Shown here: piece by piece, positions 36,166 to 45,182 of the stretch | Layout of the letters: the number at the start of each line of letters is the position of its first letter | Numbering within the stretch: the stretch's first letter is position 1 | Assembly: GCA_013361525.1 (NCBI GenBank) | Contig: JABFXY010000103.1 | Location: 29,323-93,322, forward strand | Direction of reading: 5' to 3' | DNA length: 64,000 nt | DNA from: Polyangiaceae bacterium | Lineage (GTDB): Bacteria > Myxococcota_A > Polyangia > Polyangiales > Polyangiaceae | The notes under the pieces: model-generated | What the model was told of the DNA's origin: nothing | Databases searched by the model: none | What the model saw: only the letters and a program-made list of their open reading frames with translations | Translations under genes and position numbers: made by a program

Positions 36166-36283
36166 CGGGTTCCTGCCGTTTTCCCTCTTCGTCTCGAGGA
36201 CGAAACGAGCCCGCGCCGATGTGACAGCAACCGAGCCATTCGTCGAGTGGTCACACTTTTTCTTCGAGCGGCGTCTTCAGGGC

Positions 36284-36934
36284 ATGAACCGACCGACCTT
36301 CAAGCTCGACATGTCGTTGATGTTCGCGATGCACGATGCGCTTCGCCGCGAGCTCGCCACCATCACGAAGATTGGCGAAAAACCGGCTTCCGACGCCAAG
36401 CGCATCCTGAAAGCGGCCAGCGGGTGGGACCTCTTCAAGACGATCCTTCACATCCACCACGTCTCCGAGGACGAAGCCCTCTGGCCGGCGCTCGCCGAAG
36501 CCGTTGCAGACCGCCCCGACGATCTCGCGCTGGTCCGTGCGATGGAGGCCGAGCACGCGGCGATCGATCCGCTCCTCGAGGCGATTGATGCCGCGCTCGA
36601 GGGTGACGCAGCTTCCGAGAGCCAGAGCCTCGGCACGCTGACCAAGGAGCTGGAGCGCACGGTCACGAAACACCTCGAGCACGAGGAGCGCGACTGCCTG
36701 CCGCTCATCGACGCCCGCATCTCGGATGCGGCGTGGCTCAAGTACGGCGAGGTCCACGGCATGCGCATCGGCCCCAACGCGCCCCGCGTCCTGCCTTGGC
36801 TCCTCGACGGCGCCCCGGAGCCGGTCGTCACGATGGTGCTCGGTCGACTGCCGGAGCCCGCACGCAATGCGTACAGCGCCGCTTGGGAGCCCGCTTATGC
36901 TGCGACTGATCGCTGGGGCTTGACCGCGAGCTGA
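36284..36934 (+). CDS. Hemerythrin-like HHE domain protein
   Basis: 216 residues from ATG at 36284. Residues 10-165 form a four-helix HHE domain with iron-ligand candidates in MHDALRRE, IHHVSEDEALWP, EAEHAAIDPL and HLEHEERDCLPL. Such proteins bind a di-iron centre and serve in oxygen or nitrosative-stress sensing or repair. The C-terminal 60 residues are outside the domain. It is divergent from an ECF sigma gene, and a possible ECF-type promoter (TGTGACA, 14 bases, CGTC) lies at 36220-36244 in front of it. Regulation by that factor is inferred. Confidence 0.82.
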   Translation: MNRPTFKLDMSLMFAMHDALRRELATITKIGEKPASDAKRILKAASGWDLFKTILHIHHVSEDEALWPALAEAVADRPDDLALVRAMEAEHAAIDPLLEAIDAALEGDAASESQSLGTLTKELERTVTKHLEHEERDCLPLIDARISDAAWLKYGEVHGMRIGPNAPRVLPWLLDGAPEPVVTMVLGRLPEPARNAYSAAWEPAYAATDRWGLTAS

Positions 36935-36959
36935 ACATTGCATCAGTCTGCTGGGCGGA

Positions 36960-38513
36960 GTGGCTTCGTCGTTTTCCTCCAAGCTCGGCAGACTCCCGCC
37001 GCTTTCGCGGGAGCTTCCTACCCGAATCGATGCCGGGGCTGGGCACTCGTCCCCTGAACGGGCAGAGGGGTCCGCCTCCGCGTCGCGCCCCACGCTCGAC
37101 GAGCTGCGGGATCGGATCGCCGCCATCATGGGCCGGTCCATTCCGCCGCCGACGGTCTCGCCGCAATTCGACTCTGCGCGACCCGAGGGCCCGGAGGCAC
37201 GTCGCCCGACGAACGCCAGCTCGTGGATCGAGCACGCGTTCGTCGAGGAAGAGACGCCGCACGGGGTCATCTACTGCTGCCGCAAGCCCACGCCGCTCGG
37301 CCATCGCGTCGGCAGCATCGGGATCGCGACGTCGCTCGCCGCCGATCCTTCGGTCCTCGCGATGCTCGCGCTCGACCCGAGCCTCGCGGGCTGTGACTTG
37401 CGACGCGCGCTCTACCTCGACACCGAGACGACGGGCCTCGCAGGCGGGACGGGCACGGTCCCGTTTCTCCTCGGGCTCGGTTACTACGACGCGGCCGACG
37501 AACGCTTCGTCGTCGAACAGGTCCTGCTTCGCACGTTCGCGGAAGAGGCCGCGATGGTCGAGCACCTGCGACGGCGCGCGGCGGAAGCGAGCATGCTCGT
37601 CACGTTCAACGGCAAGGCCTTCGACTGGTCGCTGCTGAAGACGCGCTCGACGATGAACCGCGCCGATCGGCTGCCTGTTCTGCCGCACCTCGACCTTTTG
37701 CACGTCGTGCGGAGGCTCCACAAACATCGCCTTCGCTCGTGTGCGCTCCAGCGCATCGAGGAGGACATCCTCGGCCAGCGGCGCGTCGACGACGTCTGCG
37801 GCGCCGATATCGCCGCCATCTATCACCACTACGTCCGCACGCGCGACGTCGCCGCCCTCGAGCCGGTCATCATCCACAACAGCCTCGACGTCGTGAGCAT
37901 GTTCGCGCTCGTCGGCCTCTACGGTGAACAGCTCACCGCCGACACGAACGGGGACGCCTGGGCATCGACGCTCGCGCCGTCGGATCTCGCAGCGGCTGCG
38001 GTCGTCGCCCGCCGCGCGAAGGATCTCGATCGCGCCCTCCACTTCGCAGAGGCGAGCGTCGAGCGGGGCGCGGGCGCGTTCGGGCACCGGGCACGCGCCG
38101 AGATCGCGAAGGCGCGCGGCGACAAGGCAGCGGCGCTCGCCGATTTCGAGCGCGCCCTCGCGCAGCTCGATGGTTCCGGCGCCGCCGCCGATCCTTCCAC
38201 GCTGTACCTCCGGCTCGAGCTCGCGAAGCTCTACGAGCACCACGCGCGCGCATTCGACAAGGCGAAGTCCACGCTCGTCGGCGGGACCACGGAGAGCGCG
38301 GATCGGCACGGCCTGCGCCTGAGGCGCCTCCAAGCGAAGATCGAGGCGAGCGCGAAACGCGCCGCAGCTGGAGAGATTGTGAGGAATAAGCCGAAAAAAC
38401 GCCGTTTGCCCGTCTCGGGGAAGTCCACGACCACGGCCGCGTGTGGCGAGGATGTCTCGAATCGATCGGCACCGAGGCGATCGAATCAAGGAAAGTCGAA
38501 GCAGGCCGGGTGA
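36960..38513 (+). CDS. mrfB: MrfB/YprB-type DEDD exonuclease with TPR tail
   Basis: 517 residues, GTG start. Residues 1-90 are low complexity. The RNase H-like exonuclease domain has Asp154 and Glu156 in YLDTETTGL, a later FNGKAFDW and HNSLDVVSM, giving the four acidic residues of DEDD nucleases. TPR-like helices follow (about 340-460), then a basic tail. The domain order matches Bacillus MrfB (YprB), the partner of helicase MrfA in mitomycin repair. The helicase candidate is at 15305, about 19 kb away. An isolated start with a weak ribosome site makes the exact N terminus uncertain. Confidence 0.82.
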   Translation: MASSFSSKLGRLPPLSRELPTRIDAGAGHSSPERAEGSASASRPTLDELRDRIAAIMGRSIPPPTVSPQFDSARPEGPEARRPTNASSWIEHAFVEEETPHGVIYCCRKPTPLGHRVGSIGIATSLAADPSVLAMLALDPSLAGCDLRRALYLDTETTGLAGGTGTVPFLLGLGYYDAADERFVVEQVLLRTFAEEAAMVEHLRRRAAEASMLVTFNGKAFDWSLLKTRSTMNRADRLPVLPHLDLLHVVRRLHKHRLRSCALQRIEEDILGQRRVDDVCGADIAAIYHHYVRTRDVAALEPVIIHNSLDVVSMFALVGLYGEQLTADTNGDAWASTLAPSDLAAAAVVARRAKDLDRALHFAEASVERGAGAFGHRARAEIAKARGDKAAALADFERALAQLDGSGAAADPSTLYLRLELAKLYEHHARAFDKAKSTLVGGTTESADRHGLRLRRLQAKIEASAKRAAAGEIVRNKPKKRRLPVSGKSTTTAACGEDVSNRSAPRRSNQGKSKQAG

Positions 38514-38545
38514 CGACGCGCCGAAGCTGAAGTAAGGTGCGCACG

Positions 38546-39196
38546 ATGATCACGGTCGGGTGCGCGGGTTTTCCCGTCCCAGCGACGCGCTATTTCAAGG
38601 AGTTCATGTTCGTCGAGGTCCAGGAGACGCACGTCTCCACGCCTGGCCCCGGCACCGTGCGCCGTTGGAAACGCGAAGCTCCGGCGGAGTTCAAGTTCGC
38701 AATGCTCGGCCCGCGCGAGATCGGACAAGAAGGGTTTCGCGGCGGAAAGGTGATCGAAACGGCGCTGAAGACGCTCGAGTCGATCGGCCAAGAGCTCGAC
38801 GCGCAGACGGCCGTTTTCGTCGGCCCGCCGGAGTTCGCCAACAACAAGACGAACAAAAGCATCCTGCAAGAGTTCCTCGCGATGGTGAAGAAGCGCTTCG
38901 AGCGCGTCGTGTTCGAGCCCGCCCCGGGCTGGGATCCGGACGACACCGACGCGCTCGCCCGCGAGGTCAACGCGCTCGCCGCGCGCGATCCGCTGACGCA
39001 GGGCCTCTCCAAGATGCCCGAGGCGTACTACCGGCTCCACGGCCCTGCGGGTCACAAGTCGCGCTACGAAGACCCGGCGATCGAGCGCCTCGGTGAGCTC
39101 GCTCGTACCGCGGAGCACGAGCGCGCGACGTACGTCTTCACCAACGTCGACATGTTCGCCGACGCGAAGCGCTTCAAGAAGGCGCTGAAGATGTAG
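38546..39196 (+). CDS. DUF72 family protein
   Basis: 216 residues from the ATG at 38546, which has a TAAGG site at proper distance. An in-frame GTG at 38537 is less likely. The N terminus ITVGCAGFPV and the KREAPAEFKFAML segment match DUF72 (YecE), a TIM-barrel family of unknown reaction related to sugar isomerases in fold. FEPAPGW and the C-terminal VFTNVDMFADA match conserved family strands. It overlaps the convergent lnt gene by 23 bases at its 3' end. The upstream nuclease gene may share its promoter. Confidence 0.8.
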   Translation: MITVGCAGFPVPATRYFKEFMFVEVQETHVSTPGPGTVRRWKREAPAEFKFAMLGPREIGQEGFRGGKVIETALKTLESIGQELDAQTAVFVGPPEFANNKTNKSILQEFLAMVKKRFERVVFEPAPGWDPDDTDALAREVNALAARDPLTQGLSKMPEAYYRLHGPAGHKSRYEDPAIERLGELARTAEHERATYVFTNVDMFADAKRFKKALKM

Positions 39197-40604
39197 CCGG
39201 TGCCCGGCGGCGCCGGAGCGTGGCGCTCGCGAGAAGTGACGCGAGCAACAGCGCAAACGGCACCGGGCCGTAACGAAGGTAGAGCGACGTGCGCTCGGAA
39301 GGCGCGACCTCGACGGTGAGCGAGGTCGCGACCCCGTACGGTGCGCGCGCGACGACCAGGCCCGTCGGTGCGATCGCGGCGGTGATGCCGTCGTTCGCGG
39401 CGCGCAGGACCGGTCGGCGCGTTTCGATCGCGCGCAGCTGCGAGATCACGAGATGCAGCTCCGGCTCGTTCGTCCCGCGGAACCATCCGTCGTTCGCGAT
39501 GTTGACGAGCACGCGCCCGCGCGTCGCGCGGACCGTGTCCCGCACGTACCCGGTCAGGGTGCTCTCGTAACAAATCGTGACCGCGAGCGGCACGTGACCG
39601 ACCTCCATCGCCGGCTGCTCGACGCCCCGCGCGTGCGGCGTGACACCGAAGAGCCGATGAACGAAGCCGCCCTCTTCCGGCTCGGCGATCGGAACGAGCT
39701 CGCGCTTTTCGTAGCGACCCGCGACCGAGCCGCCCTTGTCGACGAGGAGCGCGACATTCGACAGCGCCGGCCCCTCACGCGCTACTGCGCCGGCGATCGT
39801 CGGATGCTTCGGGCTCGTGAACAGCGCCGCAGCCATCGGCTCGAGATCCGCCCGAGGCAGCGCGCGCGGCAGCGCCGACTCCGGCCACACCGCGAGATCG
39901 ACGTCGACGCCATCGTCCGCGCTCGGACCCGAGAGCAGCGGGGCCGACCCACTTCGCGCGTGGGCGGGCTGATGGAGCCGCGCGCGGATCCGCTCCGTTG
40001 TTGCGGTCTCGGCGTCGAGGCTCCGAAGCCTCGACGCGCCGTAGGTCCAGGCGGCTGCGAGGGCGGCCGCGCCGATCCCGATCGTGAGCCGGCTCGCTCG
40101 ATAACGCGCGATGAGCTCGGCGATGGCAGCGGCGCAGAGCGTCGCAACCAACGTCGGGCCGAACGGACCGAACACGTCCGCGATCTGCAGGAGCTCGAGA
40201 TCCGCCGCGAGGGTCGCGCCGAACGGGAAGGGAAGGGGGTTCGGCAGCAGTGCCTCGAGCGCGGGGATCGCCGCGGCGGTCGCGAGCGTGCCCGCGCCAC
40301 CACGCGCGTGAACGTGCGCCCCGAGCCACGTCGCGACCCCGAGGCCGAGTCCGAGGTAGAGCGCGAACCCCACGAAAAGCAGCACCGCGCTCGCGAAGGA
40401 CATCCCGGATGCACCCGCGAGCGCCGACGGAACGAAGCGGTATCCGAGTGCGCTGATGAATGTTCCGGTCGCCCATCCGGCGCCGAACGCTGCACGCGGA
40501 CCGAGAGAGCGGCACACGACGAAGAGCGGAGCGTAGGCGACGAGGCCGAAGGGGGATGGACACGAAGGCTCCAGCGCGATGGCGCCGAGCGTCGTGGTGA
40601 TCAC
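39174..40604 (-). CDS. lnt: Apolipoprotein N-acyltransferase Lnt
   Basis: About 476 residues. Several N-terminal membrane segments are followed by a periplasmic nitrilase domain with the intact triad Glu (AVWPESALP), Lys (GRYEKRELVPIAE) and Cys (TICYESTLT). A final membrane helix ends at an Arg-rich tail. It adds the third acyl chain to the N terminus of lipoproteins after LspA has cut. The start is uncertain: the GTG at 40602-40604 gives a typical hydrophobic N terminus, but the better AGGG site sits farther upstream than usual. Repeat C2 lies 26 bases upstream, which excludes a long extension. Confidence 0.88.
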   Translation of the reverse strand: MITTTLGAIALEPSCPSPFGLVAYAPLFVVCRSLGPRAAFGAGWATGTFISALGYRFVPSALAGASGMSFASAVLLFVGFALYLGLGLGVATWLGAHVHARGGAGTLATAAAIPALEALLPNPLPFPFGATLAADLELLQIADVFGPFGPTLVATLCAAAIAELIARYRASRLTIGIGAAALAAAWTYGASRLRSLDAETATTERIRARLHQPAHARSGSAPLLSGPSADDGVDVDLAVWPESALPRALPRADLEPMAAALFTSPKHPTIAGAVAREGPALSNVALLVDKGGSVAGRYEKRELVPIAEPEEGGFVHRLFGVTPHARGVEQPAMEVGHVPLAVTICYESTLTGYVRDTVRATRGRVLVNIANDGWFRGTNEPELHLVISQLRAIETRRPVLRAANDGITAAIAPTGLVVARAPYGVATSLTVEVAPSERTSLYLRYGPVPFALLLASLLASATLRRRRAPATSSAPS

Positions 40605-40629
40605 GATGCCCAGTGTGATTTTTCCCTGC

Positions 40630-40704
40630 GCGCGCACGACGGCTCGGGTCCGGCCTGTAGGGGTGCTCCCTTCGGTCGCACTTGGCACCCAAGCCTGTGC
40701 GCGC
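40630..40704. repeat. Family C palindromic repeat, copy C2
   Basis: 75-bp element between the starts of the divergent lnt and hybrid kinase genes. It has the same outer arms as copy C1 (GCGCGCAC and GTGCGCGC) and inner arms GGCTCGGGT and ACCCAAGCC. It differs from C1 at 10 positions without gaps. Position 4 of the inner arm is a G-C pair in C1 and a T-A pair here, as expected if the fold is kept. Confidence 0.8.
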
Positions 40705-40845
40705 AGTGCGATTTTCGTTTCGCGCAACAGCCGATTGCGCTTGCTGCGTGTAGAGTGGGCATCGCACGAGGCCTCGCGACGTTCACGATGGCCATCCGCG
40801 CAATCATCTCGCGTTCGCTTTCGGCGAAGCGGGCCCCACCACGAC

Positions 40846-42060
40846 ATGCCCCGCATCCTGCACATCGAGGACGACGCTGCCAATCGCCTCCTCGTTCGCA
40901 AGCTTCTGACAGCTGCCGGCCACGAGGTCGTGGACGCATCCGATGGGCTCGAGGGCGTGAAGCTCGCCTGCTCGACGAACCCGGATCTCGTGCTGGTGGA
41001 CCTCAACATCCCGGGCCTCAACGGCTTCGAGGTGACCCTTCGCCTGCGCGGTGAGCCGCCGCTTCGCGGTGTGCCCATCGTGGCCATCACCGCCGAGGGC
41101 GATCGCGACACGAGCCTCGCCGTCGGGTGCACCGGCTTCATCCAGAAGCCGATCGAGGCGCGCTCGTTCGCGTCGCTCATCAGTCGGTATCTGCGCGGCG
41201 CGCGCGAGATGCCGTCGAGCGCCGACCTCGAGGAGCGCATGTTGCGCGAACAGAGCCAGCGCATCGTCGGCCACCTCGAAGAGAAGATCGCCGAGCTGAT
41301 GGCCGCGAACGCACGCCTGCGCGAGCTCGGCGCCGCGCGCACCGAGTTCTATCGCAACATCTCACACGAGCTCGCGACGCCGCTCACGCCGGTCGTCGGC
41401 TACATCAAGCTCCTCATCGACGAAGAGCTCGGCCCGCTCACGAAGGGGCAGAACAAAGCCCTCGTCGCGATGGACGGCTGCGTGAAGCGGCTTCGATCCA
41501 TCCTCGACAACCTGCTCGACGTGACCGGCCTCGAGACGGGACGCATGCGTTTCGCGCACCGCGACTACGACTTCCTCGACACGACTCGCCGGGCCGTTGC
41601 CGCCGTGGCGGATCGCATCGATGAACGAAAGCAGATGCTCGTCGAGGATTTCGCGCGCGGCCCGCTGCCTGCGTACGGTGACCCCGACCGGCTCCAGCGC
41701 GCGATGATCCACCTGCTCGAGAACGCGGCGAAGTTCACGCCGGCGGGCGGAACGATCGGCGTGCGGGTCTCGAAGACGTCCGCCGGCTACGAGCTCTGCG
41801 TCGCGGACTCCGGCCCTGGTATCCCGAGCAACAAGCTCGAACGCATCTTCGAGCCGTTTTACCAAATCGATGGCTCCGTCACGCGTGAGCACGGCGGTGT
41901 CGGCGTCGGCCTCGCCATCGCGCGAAAGACGAGCCGCGGTCTCGGTGGAGAGATCCGCGTCACGAGCCCTGCCGCCGAGGTGATCGAACGAGCGACGCTG
42001 CGCGGCAGCGCGTTCTACCTGACGGTCGCCCGCCGCGCGCCCGAGGAGATCGAAGGCTGA
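40846..42060 (+). CDS. Hybrid signalling protein: receiver domain plus histidine kinase
   Basis: 404 residues. An N-terminal receiver domain (phospho-acceptor Asp52 in VLVDLNIP, Lys101) is joined by a coiled coil (about 125-165) to HisKA (His174 in NISHELATPL) and HATPase_c (HLLENAAKFTP, ADSGPGIPSN, GGVGVGLAIARK). There is no membrane segment, so it is a cytoplasmic kinase probably controlled by another kinase through its receiver. The start ATG at 40846 begins the receiver exactly. Its TGA shares a base with the ATG of the next gene. No output regulator is adjacent. Confidence 0.9.
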   Translation: MPRILHIEDDAANRLLVRKLLTAAGHEVVDASDGLEGVKLACSTNPDLVLVDLNIPGLNGFEVTLRLRGEPPLRGVPIVAITAEGDRDTSLAVGCTGFIQKPIEARSFASLISRYLRGAREMPSSADLEERMLREQSQRIVGHLEEKIAELMAANARLRELGAARTEFYRNISHELATPLTPVVGYIKLLIDEELGPLTKGQNKALVAMDGCVKRLRSILDNLLDVTGLETGRMRFAHRDYDFLDTTRRAVAAVADRIDERKQMLVEDFARGPLPAYGDPDRLQRAMIHLLENAAKFTPAGGTIGVRVSKTSAGYELCVADSGPGIPSNKLERIFEPFYQIDGSVTREHGGVGVGLAIARKTSRGLGGEIRVTSPAAEVIERATLRGSAFYLTVARRAPEEIEG

Positions 42061-43049
42061 TGAAGCGACGAGCGCGCCGCCACGGTTCGCTCGCGCTCGC
42101 CATCGCGCTGGGATCCGTGACCGCACTCGGCTCTGCGACGGCGCAGGCCGGCGAGCCCGACGCGAGCGATCCCGCCGGGGCCGAGGTGCTCTTTCAGAAG
42201 GGCCGCGCGCACATGGAGCAGGGCGATCTCGCAAAAGCCTGCCCGATCTTCGACGAGAGCTACCGGCTCGATCCCGCACCGGGCACGCTCCTCAACATCG
42301 CGGCCTGCAGCCGTACGGCTGGTAAAACGGCGACGGCTTGGAGTCAGTTCGTCGAGGCTGGTCGCGCCTTCAAGCGTAAGGGTGATGCCCGGCGTGCGGC
42401 CTTCGCCGAAAAGCAGGCCGCCGAGATCGAGCCGAGCCTCGCGTACGTCGTCGTCCGCGCGGAGCGTCCCGTTCCGAAGCTCGTCATCGTCCGCGACGGA
42501 ACGGAGCTCACGACCGCATCGCTCGAGACCAAGCTTCCGATGGACCCGGGCGAGCACGTCGTGATCGCCCGTGCCGAAGGCTACGAGGAGATCACGCTGC
42601 GTCTGTCGGCGGAGCCACGCGCCACGACCGACTGGGTCATCCCCGAGCTCGTCGCTGCGAAAGCCAAGACGCCGGATAAGGGGGCGCCCGTCGCGATCGT
42701 CGATCCACCGGACCGCGGCCGCACGCAGCGCATCGCGGGCATCGTCGTCGGCAGCGTCGGGCTCGCTGCGCTCACCGCGGGTGCGGTGTTCGTCGGCCTC
42801 ACTGCCTCGAAATCGAGCGACCTCGAAGAGCTCTGCCCCGACAAACGCTGCACGACGCCGGAGGGCAACGACGCCCTCTCCGAGGCGGGCGTGTTCGCGA
42901 ACGCCGCGAACGGTCTACTCATCGGCGGCGCTGCGCTCGCGGCCACTGGGCTCGTCGTGATCCTCACCGCGCCTTCGTCGGAGCGCGACGATCTCTCGGT
43001 GCGAATCGTGCCCACGGCGACCGGCGCGGCGATCACCGGCACGTTCTGA
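42060..43049 (+). CDS. Periplasmic TPR/PEGA-like protein with C-terminal membrane segments
   Basis: 329 residues. A cleavable signal peptide ends near residue 30 (GSATAQA-GEP). Residues about 40-125 are TPR-like (AEVLFQKGRAHMEQGDLAKA). A PEGA-like beta domain follows (about 130-200), then two hydrophobic helices (about 225-250 and 285-310) separated by a loop with two Cys. Proteins of this build are frequent in Polyangia and have no known function. The start overlaps the kinase stop (TGATG), so they are coupled. It converges with the lipoprotein gene at 43053, leaving three bases. Confidence 0.75.
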   Translation: MKRRARRHGSLALAIALGSVTALGSATAQAGEPDASDPAGAEVLFQKGRAHMEQGDLAKACPIFDESYRLDPAPGTLLNIAACSRTAGKTATAWSQFVEAGRAFKRKGDARRAAFAEKQAAEIEPSLAYVVVRAERPVPKLVIVRDGTELTTASLETKLPMDPGEHVVIARAEGYEEITLRLSAEPRATTDWVIPELVAAKAKTPDKGAPVAIVDPPDRGRTQRIAGIVVGSVGLAALTAGAVFVGLTASKSSDLEELCPDKRCTTPEGNDALSEAGVFANAANGLLIGGAALAATGLVVILTAPSSERDDLSVRIVPTATGAAITGTF

Positions 43050-43052
43050 CGC

Positions 43053-44027
43053 CTACCGTGGCGTGAGCCCGTCGATCGGGTTGCGGCAGCAGACGGTGTG
43101 ATGGCCGTCGACGACGAACGCGCCGGGGTAGGCCTGGTCGTGGTCCGTGACGCTGCACCCCGCCGTCTTCTTCGCGTGCGCGAAGGTCGTCGTGTAGCCC
43201 GGGCTCGTGCACGAGGTCCCGTCGATGCTCTCGCTCTCGCAGGTGAAGACGATGCCGGCTTCGTACGCCGGGCCGTTGCACGAGGCGGTGCACTCGCAAG
43301 GCTCGCAAGCCGCCTCACCGCCGTCGTCGAAGACGTAGCGTTGATCGAACCCCGCAGGGCAATCCGAGGCTGCGACGCCGTCGGCGACGACACACTCCGT
43401 CGTGTCGGTCGCGCAGCCGGGAGCGCACCCGGGGTCGGCACAAAAAGCGAGGAACTCCTCGAAGCTCGGTGCGGAAACCATGGCTTCGCCGCCGTTCGGT
43501 GTGCACGTCGCCGGAGGGACGTCGCCGGCGAGCCGGTAGGAGCGACAGCCGCTGCCGGGCAGGTCGGAGCACCCGCCTGGGCCGGGGTCGGTGAGCACGC
43601 CGGTCCCCCCGCAGCTGTCTTCCGGGTAGCAGAGCAGGCCCGGTGGCTCGCATCCGTCCGCCGCGCACCCGCACGCGGTGCAGCTGACCGTTGGAGGTCC
43701 AACGAACACGACGGTCGGCGCGGACCCGTCGCCGCACAGCGTCGGTAGGGCGGAATCCCCCGGGCCGCGCGCTTCGAGTGTCGCGGGCCGCCAGATCCCT
43801 TCACAGACGCAGGGAGCACCGCCGCTTCCCCCGCCGCCCTCGACCGGTGCGCCGCCGCTGCCCCCGCCGCCTTCACTCGCGGTCCCGCCGGCTCCGCCTC
43901 CGCCGGTCGCGGGAGCGTCCGATTCGTAACCGTCGATGCCGAACACGAGCTGGCACCCGGTCAGCAGCAAGACGGCGAAGCAAGCAGCGCCGCCGAGGAT
44001 CGTCGGGGCAACGCGAAGGTGAAGCAC
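43053..44027 (-). CDS. Cys-rich surface lipoprotein with Gly-rich linker
   Basis: 324 residues from GTG at 44025-44027. Signal ends in FAVLLLTGC (lipid Cys25) and continues QLVFGIDGYE, a start typical of Polyangia lipoproteins. A Gly/Ser/Glu-rich linker (about 35-70) leads to a mature region with about 30 cysteines, probably disulfide-bonded and extracellular. No enzyme motif was found. Its first codons overlap the extended 5' end of the divergent cysteine desulfurase region, so the promoters must interleave. The start is the least certain part. Confidence 0.7.
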   Translation of the reverse strand: MLHLRVAPTILGGAACFAVLLLTGCQLVFGIDGYESDAPATGGGGAGGTASEGGGGSGGAPVEGGGGSGGAPCVCEGIWRPATLEARGPGDSALPTLCGDGSAPTVVFVGPPTVSCTACGCAADGCEPPGLLCYPEDSCGGTGVLTDPGPGGCSDLPGSGCRSYRLAGDVPPATCTPNGGEAMVSAPSFEEFLAFCADPGCAPGCATDTTECVVADGVAASDCPAGFDQRYVFDDGGEAACEPCECTASCNGPAYEAGIVFTCESESIDGTSCTSPGYTTTFAHAKKTAGCSVTDHDQAYPGAFVVDGHHTVCCRNPIDGLTPR

Positions 44028-44036
44028 GCGACCGCC

Positions 44037-45182
44037 ATGGTACAACGTCGCGCGGTGGTTTACCTCGACTGGAACGCGACGACGCCGCTCTGTCACGAAG
44101 CGGCCGAGGCGATGCGCCGCGCGATGGTCGACGGCTGGGCGAATCCGGCCAGCGTCCACCGCGAGGGGCGGCGGGCTCGGGCCTTCGTCGAGTCGGCCCG
44201 CGAAGGGGTCGCACGGCTCGCCGCCGTGGATCCGCGGGACGTTTTCCTGACCTCGGGCGGAACGGAGGCGAACAACCTCGCGTTGCGCGCGCCCTTCGTC
44301 GAGCCGGGCGGCGTGCTCGTGGTCAGCCGCATCGAGCATCCGTCCGTCCTCCGAACCGCCCAGTCGCTCGCGTCCGAGGGCACGACGGTGGTCGAGATCG
44401 AGCCGAGGTCGGACGGCTCCGTCGACCCTGCGGCGTTTCAAGCTGCGGTCGAGGCGCATCCGGGCAGGGTTCGGCTCGTGAGCCTCCAAGCCTTGAATCA
44501 CGAGACCGGTGTTCTTCAACCCGTCCACGAGGTGGCCGAGATCGCGCGCAGGGCAGGGGCGCTGTTTCACTGCGATGCCGTGCAGGCGGTCGGGCGGTTG
44601 TCGCCGGACGTCTACCGCGGCGCGGACTTCGTCACGGTCGCGAGCCACAAGCTTCGCGGACCGAAGGGCGTCGGGGCGCTCGCAACCCTCTGCGGCGTGA
44701 AGCTTCGCCCTCTCCTTCGAGGCGGCGATCAGGAGCGCGGTGTTCGTCCCGGCACCCAAGACCCCGTCGCATGCGCGGGGTTCGCGGCCGCGCTCGATCG
44801 CGCGGCGGACGGGCCGGCTCGTTACGAGACGTTGCGACCCTTGCGGGATCGCCTCGAGGCGGAGCTGGCGGCGATCGCGCTCCCGGCCGGCTCACCGATC
44901 GTGAACGGCACCGCACCGCGCGCCCCGCATGTCGCGAACCTCTCGTTTCCCGGCTGGATCGGACCGGAGCTCTGCGCCGCGCTCGACCTCGAAGGGGTCT
45001 GCGTCTCGAGCGGGTCGGCGTGCAGCGCGGGCACCGCGGATCCATCTCCGGTCCTCACCGCCATGCTCGGGATCGCCCGAGCCCGTTCCGCCGTTCGCGC
45101 GTCGCTAGGGGAGGCGACCACCGAGCGCGACGTCGTCGAGGCGGTTTCTGCGTTCCGACGCGTACTTGCGCGCTCCGCCTGA
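44037..45182 (+). CDS. Cysteine desulfurase (NifS/IscS family)
   Basis: 381 residues. PLP Lys205 lies in VASHKLRGPKG, His101 (RIEHPSV) stacks on the cofactor, and the catalytic Cys329 is in SSGSACSAGT, matching the long-loop NifS/IscS class. It takes sulfur from cysteine as a persulfide for Fe-S clusters or tRNA thiolation. No iscU, sufU or mnmA gene is adjacent, so the pathway cannot be fixed. The ATG at 44037 was chosen; one at 44019 would add six residues and overlap the divergent lipoprotein start. The gene is followed by a 750-base non-coding region. Confidence 0.9.
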   Translation: MVQRRAVVYLDWNATTPLCHEAAEAMRRAMVDGWANPASVHREGRRARAFVESAREGVARLAAVDPRDVFLTSGGTEANNLALRAPFVEPGGVLVVSRIEHPSVLRTAQSLASEGTTVVEIEPRSDGSVDPAAFQAAVEAHPGRVRLVSLQALNHETGVLQPVHEVAEIARRAGALFHCDAVQAVGRLSPDVYRGADFVTVASHKLRGPKGVGALATLCGVKLRPLLRGGDQERGVRPGTQDPVACAGFAAALDRAADGPARYETLRPLRDRLEAELAAIALPAGSPIVNGTAPRAPHVANLSFPGWIGPELCAALDLEGVCVSSGSACSAGTADPSPVLTAMLGIARARSAVRASLGEATTERDVVEAVSAFRRVLARSA

